Assembly (NCBI GenBank): GCA_963664595.2
Contig: CAXXOK010000010.1
Location: 1,054,001-1,118,000, forward strand
Direction of reading: 5' to 3'
Origin: CAXXOK01 sp963664595
GTDB lineage: Bacteria > Bacillota > Clostridia > Christensenellales > Aristaeellaceae
Length of the DNA: 64,000 nt
This document shows, one piece after another, positions 49,861-59,125 of the stretch. The notes beneath the pieces are model-generated. The model made no database searches. It was not told the DNA's origin and was given only the letters and a program-made list of their open reading frames with translations. Numbering within the stretch: the first letter of the stretch is position 1; every line of letters begins with the position of its first letter. Made by a program: the position numbers and the translations under genes.

Positions 49861-50907
49861 TTAGCCAACGCTGACTTCATCAACCACAAAGGAGTTCTCC
49901 AGATAGACCGTATACATATTGTAGACGATAGTCTGGTCCGTCGGGTAGAAGAGCTGCGCCACGTAGATATACTTGTCGGTTACGGTATAGATGGAGAATA
50001 CGGAGTTGCCGTCCGCCGTTTGATAGTACAGCGTGGCATACTGGAATTGTTCGTTGATGCTGTAGTGCGAGTTCTGCTGCGTTTCGGCCATCAGGGATAT
50101 ATATTCGTTCAGTCCGATCCCCGATGTATTGGCCTCACGCTTTACGGAAAAACCAGCGCTGCCGTCGGGCAGTGTAGCGCCCGCGCCATCGGCATCCTCG
50201 GTTAAATAGGCCTCGTCAAACAGGCTGGGGTACCACAGAGATAAACCCAGTTTGGAATTGCTGTATTCCACCAGAATGCCGTTGGTATAGTCCAGCAATT
50301 GCTGCTCCATCAACAGCACCGATCCCACAGAAAAGGCTTCGATTCTGTACCCGCCCATAGCGGTTTCATCGGGCTTGAGGGTAAAAATCGCGCGCTCGTC
50401 CTCCCATGTCAGGTAGTCATAGTCCGCCGCGCTCATCTGATCAATTTCCTTGGTTCCGCGGTACAGCTCGCCGATCAGGTAATAGCTGCCGTCTTCCGCC
50501 GCTTCCGCATAAACGGGCAGGAAGCCGATGTATTCGTCCGTGGTTTCAGGAGGCGTAATCATTTCAAGCGTGGGCAGCTGCGCCGCGAAAATGCTCTTTA
50601 AGAGCTGTTCCTGCTGCGATACGCTGGCCAGTGTATCCTGCGTGATATTTAACAACGAACCGGCTTGCAGCCCGTTGGTAAAGAAGAAGGTAATAAACGT
50701 GGAATCCAGCACCGTATCAGCATTGCCCACCACCGTGGGGAAATCACTGGCGCATACGGCGGCGCTGGATACTAAGTCCATCACTGTGCGCATCGACTGG
50801 AAATCGGCAACACTCAGCTCCTCGGCAGTCCCGGCGGTTGCCATGCCTGCCATCAGGCAAAGAGTAAACGCGAAAGCAAGGATTTTTTGGATTGCGCGTT
50901 TTTTCAT
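49861..50907 (-). CDS. Secreted protein of unknown function
   Basis: The 348-residue protein has a signal peptide (residues 1-28, cleavage near ATAGTAEE) and an otherwise soluble sequence rich in Tyr, Thr and Asp. I recognise no family. The middle shows alternating beta-like stretches, and a C-terminal part with DGNSVFSIYTVTDKYIYVAQLFYPTDQTIVYNMYTVYLENSF resembles lipoprotein-like beta domains. There is no lipobox. The start is ATG 50907, eight bases after GGGAGG. It precedes the DUF3298-like gene by 15 bases. Confidence 0.68.
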   Translation of the reverse strand: MKKRAIQKILAFAFTLCLMAGMATAGTAEELSVADFQSMRTVMDLVSSAAVCASDFPTVVGNADTVLDSTFITFFFTNGLQAGSLLNITQDTLASVSQQEQLLKSIFAAQLPTLEMITPPETTDEYIGFLPVYAEAAEDGSYYLIGELYRGTKEIDQMSAADYDYLTWEDERAIFTLKPDETAMGGYRIEAFSVGSVLLMEQQLLDYTNGILVEYSNSKLGLSLWYPSLFDEAYLTEDADGAGATLPDGSAGFSVKREANTSGIGLNEYISLMAETQQNSHYSINEQFQYATLYYQTADGNSVFSIYTVTDKYIYVAQLFYPTDQTIVYNMYTVYLENSFVVDEVSVG

Positions 50908-50976
50908 GAAAATTCCTCCCATTTCTCTGGCGGCTTCAGACCGTCGTTATCATAGAAACGTAATTTTTTGCCCGTT

Positions 50977-51819
50977 TCATCCCTTTTGGATATACTCCGC
51001 GGCCGAAATGGCGGCAATGTTGCCCTCCCCCACGGCCTTGGCTACCTGCAGCGGTTTGCCTGTGCAGTCTCCCGCGGCAAAAACGCCCGGTATATTGGTA
51101 TGCATCCCACGGTCTACGGTGATGACGCCGTCTTGCATTTCCAGCCCGTCCAACAGCATATCCAGCGGCATGCCCATGCGGAAGATAAATACGCCGTCAT
51201 ACATGCGCCCGGCCTGCTTGGTTTTCACGGCAATTTGCCCATCCGCACGTTCCAACGCCACCGGGCGTTCTTCCACTGTATGGAATTCCGCGGGGATATC
51301 GTGCTTCTTTATCGGGTAGTAATCCATGGAGGCGACTATGCCATGCAGAAATTTTGCTTCCTCCGCCCCCTGGTCGTTTTCGGATATCACGGCGATGGCT
51401 TTGCCGCGGTAAAAATTCCCGTCGCAGGTCGCGCAATAGCTCACGCCCGCGCCGATCAGCGCTTCCTCGCCGGGCAGCAGCTTGGGCTTGGCGGCCCCTG
51501 TGGAGATTAAGAGTGTCTTTGCTTCGACGACCTCGTTTTCTACCAGCAGCATAAAGCCGTCCCCCGAGGGCAGAATCTGGCGCACCATGCCGGTCATCGT
51601 TTCCGCGCCCATGGCAAGCGCCTGGCTTTCAAAGGCTTTGAGCAAATCACCGCCGGATGCTTCCGGCAGGCCGGGATAGTTATCCACTCGTTCGGTACGC
51701 GCAAGCCAGCTGGTGTTGTGCTGGGGAGCGATCACCAGCGCGCTCAGGCCACGCATCCGTGCCGTTATCGCGCAGCTGAGTCCTGCGGGTCCTTTTCCGA
51801 TGATCACAATGTCTTTCAT
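50977..51819 (-). CDS. Thioredoxin reductase-like flavoprotein without an NADPH motif
   Basis: The 280-residue flavoprotein has the FAD motif VIIGKGPAGLSCA at the start, the redox cysteines in SYCATCDGNFYRGK, and a second FAD motif TNIPGVFAAGDCTGKPLQVAKAVGEGNIAA. In the NADPH domain the usual GGGDSAxEEA is replaced by ISENDQGAEEAKF, and no HRR motif follows. This matches the known ferredoxin-dependent (FFTR) and deeply rooted (DTR) clostridial reductases rather than NADPH-dependent TrxB. It probably reduces thioredoxin with electrons from ferredoxin, but no ferredoxin or thioredoxin gene is adjacent. Confidence 0.85.
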   Translation of the reverse strand: MKDIVIIGKGPAGLSCAITARMRGLSALVIAPQHNTSWLARTERVDNYPGLPEASGGDLLKAFESQALAMGAETMTGMVRQILPSGDGFMLLVENEVVEAKTLLISTGAAKPKLLPGEEALIGAGVSYCATCDGNFYRGKAIAVISENDQGAEEAKFLHGIVASMDYYPIKKHDIPAEFHTVEERPVALERADGQIAVKTKQAGRMYDGVFIFRMGMPLDMLLDGLEMQDGVITVDRGMHTNIPGVFAAGDCTGKPLQVAKAVGEGNIAAISAAEYIQKG

Positions 51820-52079
51820 ATTTTGTTGCCGTTTTCACGGCGCTCCTTTCCACTGTATGAATATAACAAATTCGTAATATTTTTGCAATACTTCCAACCG
51901 AATTAGTTGTAAACAGTATAGCATATTTCATAAAATTCCGCTATATCGTTTCCGGGTTCGAACCCATCCACAAGCTTCCGGTTTTCAGCTTTTCAAGTAT
52001 TACAAATGTTTCATTTTCTACATTTTCTACAGGAAACAAAGCGTTGTTCAACGAATTATCGCAAAAAGGGGGCCGTACT

Positions 52080-52877
52080 ATGAAAATTTACCTATCCGCC
52101 GATATGGAAGGCACCGCAGGCATTGCAGACTGGAACGAAACGATGGCAGACCATCCCCAGTATGCGTATTTCAGGGAGCAAATGTCCCGGGAGGTCGCCG
52201 CGGCGTGCGAAGGCGCGCTGGCCGCCGGAGCCACGGAGATCCTCGTGAAGGACGCGCACGATACCGCCCGCAACATCATTCCCACACTGCTGCCCGAGCA
52301 GGCAAAGCTTTTCCGCGGCTGGGACGATACACCGGAAATGATGATGGCGGGGATCGATTCCAGTTACGACGGGGTGCTCTTTACGGGCTATCACGCAGCC
52401 GCGTATACCGCCTTCAATCCCTTGTCGCACACCATGAGCCTGAAGGTGCAGTCCCTCACCTGCAACGGTCGGCTGGTGTCGGAATTTGATATCAACGCAA
52501 TGATCGCCGCGCACTACCGGGTACCGGTCATCTTTCTGTCCGGCGACAAGGGGCTGTGCGAGGCGGCCAAGGAAGTAATGCCGCAGCTTGATACTATAGC
52601 CACAAACGAAGGGCGCGGCAGCGCCGCCATCACCCTGCAACCCGCCTTTGCGGCAAAGCAGATTCGCCATACCGTGGAACAGGCGCTGCGCAAGCCCAGG
52701 GAAAACAAGCTGTACCCCCTGCCCCCGTATTTCGAGGTTGAGGTGCGCTTTAAAGAGCATACACCGGCAGGCAGGGCCGCCCAGTATCCGGGTGTTATCC
52801 GCACGGACGCAAAAACCGTCCGGCTGGAATCGGAGAATATCATGGATATCGTCCGGGCGTTTCTGTTTATTCTGTAG
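52080..52877 (+). CDS. M55-family D-aminopeptidase (DppA-like)
   Basis: The 265-residue zinc peptidase has the M55 motifs SADMEGTAGI (residues 5-14), VKDAHDTARN, FTGYHAAAYT and SEFDINAMIA, which supply the metal ligands and fold. DppA of Bacillus releases D-alanine from D-Ala-D-Ala and related peptides, so a role in cell wall peptide recycling is likely. I start at ATG 52080 after AAAAAGGGGG. It is a stand-alone gene; no peptide transporter is adjacent. Confidence 0.9.
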   Translation: MKIYLSADMEGTAGIADWNETMADHPQYAYFREQMSREVAAACEGALAAGATEILVKDAHDTARNIIPTLLPEQAKLFRGWDDTPEMMMAGIDSSYDGVLFTGYHAAAYTAFNPLSHTMSLKVQSLTCNGRLVSEFDINAMIAAHYRVPVIFLSGDKGLCEAAKEVMPQLDTIATNEGRGSAAITLQPAFAAKQIRHTVEQALRKPRENKLYPLPPYFEVEVRFKEHTPAGRAAQYPGVIRTDAKTVRLESENIMDIVRAFLFIL

Positions 52878-53057
52878 CGGCTGTATGCTGATCCGACGCA
52901 GAGTATTCCACCGCACGCGTAACGGTTTCTTTTCCTGTACATTTGTAAAGATTTCATGAGAATGATGAGAACTGCCTGAAACCGACAGGAAACCCGCAGG
53001 CAAACCTCGAATTCCGCTTGCGGAAATGAAACCATTGATACGCGAGGAGCAATATAT

Positions 53058-53507
53058 ATGCCGAAAACAGCCATTCTATACCGGTCTGTGCATCACGGAA
53101 ACACCAAAAAGCTACTGGACGCCATCCAATCCGCGCATCCCGATGTTACGCTGATCAAAGCCGGGGAGGATCCTTTTGATCCATCTCTGTATAACTTCAT
53201 CGGGTTTGCCTCCGGCGTATATGCCGGCAAGCTGCACCGCACCGTACGCAAGGCGATGGACAGCCTCTCCCCGGCGGGCCGGAAGGCGTTTGTCCTCTAT
53301 ACCTGCGGCGACAGCGAGGGCGGTAAATACGGCAAACGGTTTCTGGAAGCGCTCCGCCAAAAGGGCTTTGAGCCCAGTGGATATTACTGGTGCCTGGGGC
53401 ACGACAGCTTCGGCCCCCTTCGCCTGTTCGGCGGCATCCATAAGGACAGGCCGAATCTGACCGATCTGGAAGGCGCAATTGCGTTTTATGAAAACCTGAT
53501 CAACTGA
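53058..53507 (+). CDS. Flavodoxin-like protein
   Basis: The 149-residue protein starts KTAILYRSVHHGNTKKLLDAI, where SVHHGNT is the FMN phosphate loop. It has NFIGFASGVYAGKLHRTVRKAM and FVLYTCGDSEGGKYG, typical of short-chain flavodoxins. It probably carries electrons in place of ferredoxin. The start follows GAGGAGC. A bidirectional terminator separates it from the convergent ABC-F gene. Confidence 0.9.
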   Translation: MPKTAILYRSVHHGNTKKLLDAIQSAHPDVTLIKAGEDPFDPSLYNFIGFASGVYAGKLHRTVRKAMDSLSPAGRKAFVLYTCGDSEGGKYGKRFLEALRQKGFEPSGYYWCLGHDSFGPLRLFGGIHKDRPNLTDLEGAIAFYENLIN

Positions 53508-53544
53508 GGTTCCGGCATATATTACACCGGCGACTGCTGATGAA

Positions 53545-53598
53545 ACGAAACCTTACCCGCAGAGGTTTTCCTGCCCTTTTCTGCGGGTAAGGCTTCGT
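53545..53598. terminator. Bidirectional terminator between flavodoxin and ABC-F genes
   Basis: An 18-bp stem (53545-53562 with 53581-53598, one mismatch that is G-U on one strand) closes an 18-base loop. It lies in the gap between two convergent genes. Confidence 0.75.
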
Positions 53599-53626
53599 TT
53601 CGTTATAAAAGACTGCAATTCAAAAG

Positions 53627-55552
53627 CTACGCTTCCGGGTCCGCCTCCTGCCAGGCCTGTTCCGCGGCCTCCAGCGCCGCGTACAGGGCCGGGGACGCCT
53701 CCTGCGCCTGCTGATAGGCATGCGACAGCTCCAGCAGCTTTTCCTGATCCTGGTACATAGCCGGATCCGCCATTTTTTCTTCCAGCCCGGCCATGCACCG
53801 CTCGTTTTGCAAAATCGCTTCCTCGGCTTCCTCCACGGCCGCTTTCAGCTGCCGCAGCGCCGCGCTCTGCCTGCGTTCCTTTTTTCGATCCTTTACGATT
53901 GCGGTTTTTGTGATCCCGTCGTCGATGATTTCCGGCGGCATGGGGCGGTCCCGCTTTTCCAGATAATCGTCGAAATTGCCCAGGTATTCCGTAATGCCGT
54001 CCTCCGCCATCACCATCACGCGGTCGGCAAAGCGGTTGACGAAATAACGGTCGTGGCTGATGGCCAGAATCACGCCCGGGAACTCCGCCAGCGCTTCTTC
54101 CAGCACCTCGCAGCTGTCCATATCCAGGTGGTTGGTGGGTTCATCCAGCAGCAGAAAGTTATCCTTTCGAAGCATCAGCTTGGTCAGCGCCACGCGGCCG
54201 CGCTCGCCGCCCGACAGCGACCCGATTTTATCAAACACGTCGTCCCCTGAGAACAAGAACTGTCCCAGCGCACTGCGGACGCGGCTTTGTTCCATGGAGG
54301 GAAAGGTGTTCCACACCTCGTCCAGTACGGAATTGTTCAGGTTCAAATCCTGCTGGTGCTGATCGTAATACCCGATATCGATATTCACGCCGAAGCGCAC
54401 CGTGCCGGAGTCCGGCGTTTCCTTGCGGTTCAGGATTTTGATCAGCGTGCTCTTGCCCACGCCGTTGGGGCCGATCAGCGCCACGCGGTCGCCCGCGCGC
54501 AGTTTGAAGCTGATGTCCTTAAAAATAGTTCTGCCCCCGAACTTTTTGTTGAGGCCCTTCACCTCCAGCGCGTCCTCCCCCATGCGGCGGCGGGCGTCGA
54601 AGGTGAAGCGCACCTGCCGTTCCTCCTCCGGTTTTTCCAGACGCTCCACTTTATCCAGCCGCTTCTGCCGGGATTCGGCGGCGCGGATGGATTTTTCCCG
54701 GTTGAAGCTGCGGTAGCGTTCGATAATCGCCCTTTCGCGGTCAATTTCCTTTTGCTGCAGCTGGTAGGCTTTGATCCGCGCCTCAAAATCCGCGGTCCGC
54801 TTCTTCATGTATTCGGTATAATTGCCGGTGAACTTATACACGCGCCCACCAAGCATTTCGCCCATCGTATCGCATACGTGGTCGAGAAAATAACGGTCAT
54901 GACTGATGAGCAGCAGCGTGCCCTTATATTCAGTCAGATAGTTCTGCAGCCACTCGATAGCGGCCAGATCCAGATGGTTGGTAGGCTCGTCCATCAGCAG
55001 TACGTCAGGCTTTTGCAGCAGCAGCTTTGCCAGCGACAGCCGGGTACGCTCGCCGCCGGACAGTGTTTTCACCTTGCGGCCGAACATCTGCCTGTCGATT
55101 CCAAGCCCGCAGAGCATGCCGGTGATTTCACCCTCGTAGGCATAGCCCTCCAGCCGGTTGAATTCCTCCGTCATCCGGCAGTAGTCGTCCGTCAAGCGCA
55201 GCGCTTTTTGCTCGTCCTGGTTCTCAGCCATTTTCTGTTCCATCTCGCGCATGCGTTTTTCCAGCGCGATCACTGGCTGGAACACCTTGAGCATCGCTTC
55301 CCACGCCGTATCCTCGCCCTCGATATCGCCGATCTGCGCCAGATATCCCAGCTTCAGGCCCTTGTTCATGTGCACGGCGCCGCCGTCCGCCGCCTGCTCG
55401 CCGGTCAGGATGCGCATCAGGGTGGTTTTGCCGCTGCCGTTGGCGCCGACAAGACCCATTTTTTCGCCTTTTTGCACAGAAAATGTCACATCGCGGAGCA
55501 CCTGGTCTATGCCAAAGCTCTTTTGGATGTTCTCTACGGAAATCAGTATCAT
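53627..55552 (-). CDS. ABC-F family ATPase
   Basis: The 641-residue soluble protein has two ATPase domains and no membrane part. Domain one: Walker A GANGSGKT, signature LSGGERTRLSLAKLLL, Walker B DVLLMDEPTNHLD. Domain two: GPNGVGKST, LSGGERGRVALTKLML, LLLDEPTNHLD. The linker of charged helices (FEARIKAYQLQQKEIDRERAIIERYRSF) and a C-terminal coiled coil (about 560-641) put it with Uup/YdiF-like ribosome-associated factors. These act at the ribosomal E-site during stalling or give antibiotic protection; which applies is unclear. I start at ATG 55552. Confidence 0.93.
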   Translation of the reverse strand: MILISVENIQKSFGIDQVLRDVTFSVQKGEKMGLVGANGSGKTTLMRILTGEQAADGGAVHMNKGLKLGYLAQIGDIEGEDTAWEAMLKVFQPVIALEKRMREMEQKMAENQDEQKALRLTDDYCRMTEEFNRLEGYAYEGEITGMLCGLGIDRQMFGRKVKTLSGGERTRLSLAKLLLQKPDVLLMDEPTNHLDLAAIEWLQNYLTEYKGTLLLISHDRYFLDHVCDTMGEMLGGRVYKFTGNYTEYMKKRTADFEARIKAYQLQQKEIDRERAIIERYRSFNREKSIRAAESRQKRLDKVERLEKPEEERQVRFTFDARRRMGEDALEVKGLNKKFGGRTIFKDISFKLRAGDRVALIGPNGVGKSTLIKILNRKETPDSGTVRFGVNIDIGYYDQHQQDLNLNNSVLDEVWNTFPSMEQSRVRSALGQFLFSGDDVFDKIGSLSGGERGRVALTKLMLRKDNFLLLDEPTNHLDMDSCEVLEEALAEFPGVILAISHDRYFVNRFADRVMVMAEDGITEYLGNFDDYLEKRDRPMPPEIIDDGITKTAIVKDRKKERRQSAALRQLKAAVEEAEEAILQNERCMAGLEEKMADPAMYQDQEKLLELSHAYQQAQEASPALYAALEAAEQAWQEADPEA

Positions 55553-55735
55553 GCGCGGTATCCCCTCATCTGTTTCGGCTTTCAGCTTCAAAGTATACCA
55601 TAAATACCGGGCTGCTGCACATCAGCACTATACAGATCAGGCTTGCGGGTGTAAAATAGAAGGCGAACGTACCGCCGCCGTACTAAGCCACAACAATCAA
55701 ACGATTCGCCGCAACAACATTCGGGAGGTATAGGC

Positions 55736-58700
55736 GTGAAGATTGACCTGACATGTCCGGTGGAACTGTGGAAATATACGCTGCCTGGTGATGAAAACCC
55801 TCAATGCACGTTTGTGCTCAACAATATCAGCATCAAGCCCGTCGTCTCCGTGCAGATCACCCTAACCAGCTACGGTTCCAAGGACTTTGTTCTTCTGAGG
55901 CAAACAGACCGTCTGCCGGTTGCCGACGCGCTGCCGGGCACGGCATTTACCGTTTCCATGCTGCCCACGGAATGGGAAAATGTAATCAACGTTGATCTGG
56001 TCATCGAAAAAGTATGGTTTTCCGATGCCACCGTGTGGCGGCGCGGAAACGCGCCCGTGGTGGAGTACGAAACCAACATCATCCCGGCGGGTCGGAAGCT
56101 GGATCAACTGCGGTTCGTAGCCGGAGAAGACGCCGTGGGATATCCGCTGATGCAGGAGCAGGTGTGGGTATGTGTTTGCGGCCGCGCCAACGACAGGAAG
56201 GCCGAGCGTTGCTGCCGCTGCAAGCGCGGACGGGATACCGTGTTCGCCTCCTATACGCCCGAAAACGTGGCCAACCTGATTGCCGTTCACGAGCAGAAGC
56301 TGAAATCCGTGGCGCAGTCGGCGCGTGAAGAAGCAAACCGTGTCACAGAAAAACAGGAAACCATCCGCCGTAAAGCCGCGCGCCAGAAGCGTGTGATGAT
56401 GATAACCGGCGTTTTTGTCGTATGCCTGGCCGTATTGGTTTCGGGTGTCCTCCTTTGGGGGCTGCCCGCATGGCGCTATTATCAGGCCAATACCCTGCTG
56501 AACGATGGCAGCTACGACGCCGCCCGCGACGCCTTTACGGTGCTTGGCTCCTACCGTGATGCGCAGGCCATGGCCCAGGAAAGCGAATACCGCAAGGCGG
56601 ATGAGTTGGTAACGCAAAACGAGCTGGACGCCGCCGCCGCGCTGTACGGCGCGATGACGGACTATAAGGACAGCCAGGATAAATATCTGCAAACCCAATA
56701 CCAGATCGCGCAGAATTCATTTGCCGCCGGGGATTATGCGCTGGCCGCCGGTCAGTTCGGCGCGCTGGCCACGTATCAGGACAGCGCGGACATGAACCTG
56801 GTATCCCTCTATCAGCAGGCCCTGTCCCTGTTTGATACCGGCATGTATGAGGATGCCCGGCTGCTGTTCCTGGATCTGGGTTCCTATCAGGATTCCGAAG
56901 CGCAGGTGCTCGCCTGCGATTATCAGATCGGCCTCAAAGCGTTTGACGACGGGGATTATGCCCTGGCCGCGGAGAAGTTCGAAGCCGTTAAGAGCACGCA
57001 GGACGTGGCAGAAAAAATCAAGGAAACCTACTATCTGTGGGCTATGGAAACACAAGCAGCCGGCAATTATGAAACGGCTGGGAAGCTGTTTCTCAAGGCC
57101 GGCGATTATGAGGACGCGCAATACCGCGCCAACGGCAGCCTGTATTTCCTGGCCACTGAGTATTACGACAATCAGGAGTACCAGAAGGCGGCCGAGCTGT
57201 TTCAAAGCGTAATCCCCTATCTGGACAGTGAAACGCGCTACTGGGAAAGCGTGTATCAGCAAGGGCTGGCGGAAGAACAGGCGGGGAATATGGACGAGGC
57301 GATGACCCTGTATAAAACCATTCCCCAGCACAGGGACGCGGCCGAGCGCGTGAAGGCCTATGCTTACCAGCAGGCGGAAGCCGCGTTGGAAGAGGGCGAT
57401 ACCGAGCAGGCCATCGCGCAGTTTGCGCTGGCGGGTAATTATCTGGATGCCGCCAAGCGTATCCAAAGCATCCGGTACAGCCTGGCCGACATCGCCCTTG
57501 GCAAGGCAGACTATCAAACCGCTATTGATTTGTATACCGAGCTTGACGATTATGAGGACAGCGCCGACAAACGCAGTCAGACGCAGTATCTGATGGCGAA
57601 AGCCGCGCTGAATGCCGCGGATTATGATCAGGCCATTTCCCTGTTCACCCAGCTGGGCAGCTATCTGGACAGCAAGGACCTGATCAGCCAGGCGCGCTAC
57701 GAGCAGGCAAAGGCCGTCTACGATGCTGCGGATTACGAACAGGCCGCCGCCCTGTTCACCGCGCTGGGAGAGTACCAAAACAGCGCAGAACTGGCACAGC
57801 AAGCAGAATATACCCTTGCCAATGCCGCCTTTGACGCTGCCGATTACGAGCAGGCCGTGGAACGTTTCACAGCGCTTGGAGATTTTTCCGACAGCAAAGA
57901 TAGGGTCAGCCAGGCGCGCTACGCGCAGGCCGAGGCCGCCTTTACCGACGCGGACTACGCGCAGGCCATTGCCCTTTTTGAGACTCTGGGCGATTATCAG
58001 GACAGCGCAGACCGCGTTTTGCAGGCGCGCTACGCGCAGGCAAAATCCTCCTATGACGCCGCCGATTATGAAACCGCAATCGCACTGTTCACGCAGCTTG
58101 GCGATTATCAGGATAGCCGGGATCAGCTCAATTCCCTGCAATACACCGTCGGCTCCATGTCGCTCAACGCCGGGGAGTACGCCAAGGCAATTGAGGTGTT
58201 TGCTGCCCTGGGCGATTATCAGGATAGCGCCAGTAAGCTGGAGCAGGCTTTGTATGCCTGGGGCATGGCGCTGAAAACCACCGGGGAAACGCAGGATGCC
58301 ATCAGCCTTTTCCAGGCTCTGTCCGATGATTCTTCTTCCAGGCAGCTCGTAGGCGACCTCATCCAGTCCGAGGCGCTTCGCATCAAGCAGACCGGCGATC
58401 TGGAAGCCGCCGCCGCGCTTTTCGGCGCCCTTGGGGATTTTCCCGGCGCTCAGGATAACTACGATACCACCCGCTACGAGCTTGCAACACAGCTCATGGT
58501 GCTTGGCGATTACCGGCAGGCAGCGGAAAAATTTGCGGAGCTTGGCGATTATCAGGATTCTCGGCAGAAAACGGCAGACTGCCTCTACGAGGCATACGGC
58601 CGCGCATATGATACAGCGGAAACCGCATACCTTGCCGGAGACTGGCAAGGGGTGGTTGCCGCGCTGAACGGTTATGATCTCACCGCTTTGCCGCAGGACT

Positions 58701-59125
58701 ATCAGGAGATGGCCGGCTGGTACGAGGAAGCCTGCTTTAAGGCCGGTGAAGTGCTCTTTAGCGAGGGCAAGCCGTTCGAAGCCCTGCCCTATTACCAACG
58801 GATTTCCAGCCTGCCGCAGGTTGCGGATGATGTACTTACACGCCCCATCTATCTGGTCATAGGCGCCTGGCAGAGTGACAAGGGAAACGCCGTGTTTTCC
58901 GCCAACGGCACCTATACTCTGTTTGACACGGATGGGTATTTCTCCGTAAACAACGGCACGCTGCTCACTGGTAAAACCACGGATCAGCTCGCCGAAGCCT
59001 ATCAAATCAAAACCTTGGATAATACGTCGCTCACGCTAGCCTCCGTGGACGACGGCAAGACCGCATATACCTTTACCCGCACCCAACCCGCCGGAGACAG
59101 CAATGTCACAGGCGCGGCGCAGTGA
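55736..59125 (+). CDS. Large membrane-anchored repeat protein with about twenty TPR-like repeats
   Basis: The 1129-residue protein starts at GTG 55736 behind GGGAGG. It has an N-terminal beta-rich domain (about 1-130), a zinc-ribbon-like CVC...CCRC module (146-162), a basic linker, one membrane helix (219-243) and then about twenty repeats of 37 residues (about 248-1010). The unit is Y-x-x-A-x(7)-Y-x-x-A-x-x-L-F-x-x-L-G-D-Y-x-D-S, a TPR/Sel1-like helical pair. The last 90 residues form a beta-rich domain (VIGAWQSDKGNAVFSANGTYTLF). By the positive-inside rule the zinc ribbon is cytoplasmic and the repeats outside. Its function is unknown. A protein-binding scaffold at the cell surface is plausible. 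The acyltransferase gene overlaps its end. Confidence 0.85.
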   Translation: MKIDLTCPVELWKYTLPGDENPQCTFVLNNISIKPVVSVQITLTSYGSKDFVLLRQTDRLPVADALPGTAFTVSMLPTEWENVINVDLVIEKVWFSDATVWRRGNAPVVEYETNIIPAGRKLDQLRFVAGEDAVGYPLMQEQVWVCVCGRANDRKAERCCRCKRGRDTVFASYTPENVANLIAVHEQKLKSVAQSAREEANRVTEKQETIRRKAARQKRVMMITGVFVVCLAVLVSGVLLWGLPAWRYYQANTLLNDGSYDAARDAFTVLGSYRDAQAMAQESEYRKADELVTQNELDAAAALYGAMTDYKDSQDKYLQTQYQIAQNSFAAGDYALAAGQFGALATYQDSADMNLVSLYQQALSLFDTGMYEDARLLFLDLGSYQDSEAQVLACDYQIGLKAFDDGDYALAAEKFEAVKSTQDVAEKIKETYYLWAMETQAAGNYETAGKLFLKAGDYEDAQYRANGSLYFLATEYYDNQEYQKAAELFQSVIPYLDSETRYWESVYQQGLAEEQAGNMDEAMTLYKTIPQHRDAAERVKAYAYQQAEAALEEGDTEQAIAQFALAGNYLDAAKRIQSIRYSLADIALGKADYQTAIDLYTELDDYEDSADKRSQTQYLMAKAALNAADYDQAISLFTQLGSYLDSKDLISQARYEQAKAVYDAADYEQAAALFTALGEYQNSAELAQQAEYTLANAAFDAADYEQAVERFTALGDFSDSKDRVSQARYAQAEAAFTDADYAQAIALFETLGDYQDSADRVLQARYAQAKSSYDAADYETAIALFTQLGDYQDSRDQLNSLQYTVGSMSLNAGEYAKAIEVFAALGDYQDSASKLEQALYAWGMALKTTGETQDAISLFQALSDDSSSRQLVGDLIQSEALRIKQTGDLEAAAALFGALGDFPGAQDNYDTTRYELATQLMVLGDYRQAAEKFAELGDYQDSRQKTADCLYEAYGRAYDTAETAYLAGDWQGVVAALNGYDLTALPQDYQEMAGWYEEACFKAGEVLFSEGKPFEALPYYQRISSLPQVADDVLTRPIYLVIGAWQSDKGNAVFSANGTYTLFDTDGYFSVNNGTLLTGKTTDQLAEAYQIKTLDNTSLTLASVDDGKTAYTFTRTQPAGDSNVTGAAQ

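Noticed and set aside
54287..55603. A 438-codon open frame on the plus strand
   Set aside because: It is opposite the ABC-F ATPase, which has complete motifs on the minus strand.
56717..59005. A 762-codon open frame on the minus strand opposite the repeat protein
   Set aside because: It mirrors the 37-residue repeat pattern of the plus-strand gene, has no ribosome site and resembles no family. It is a codon-bias shadow.
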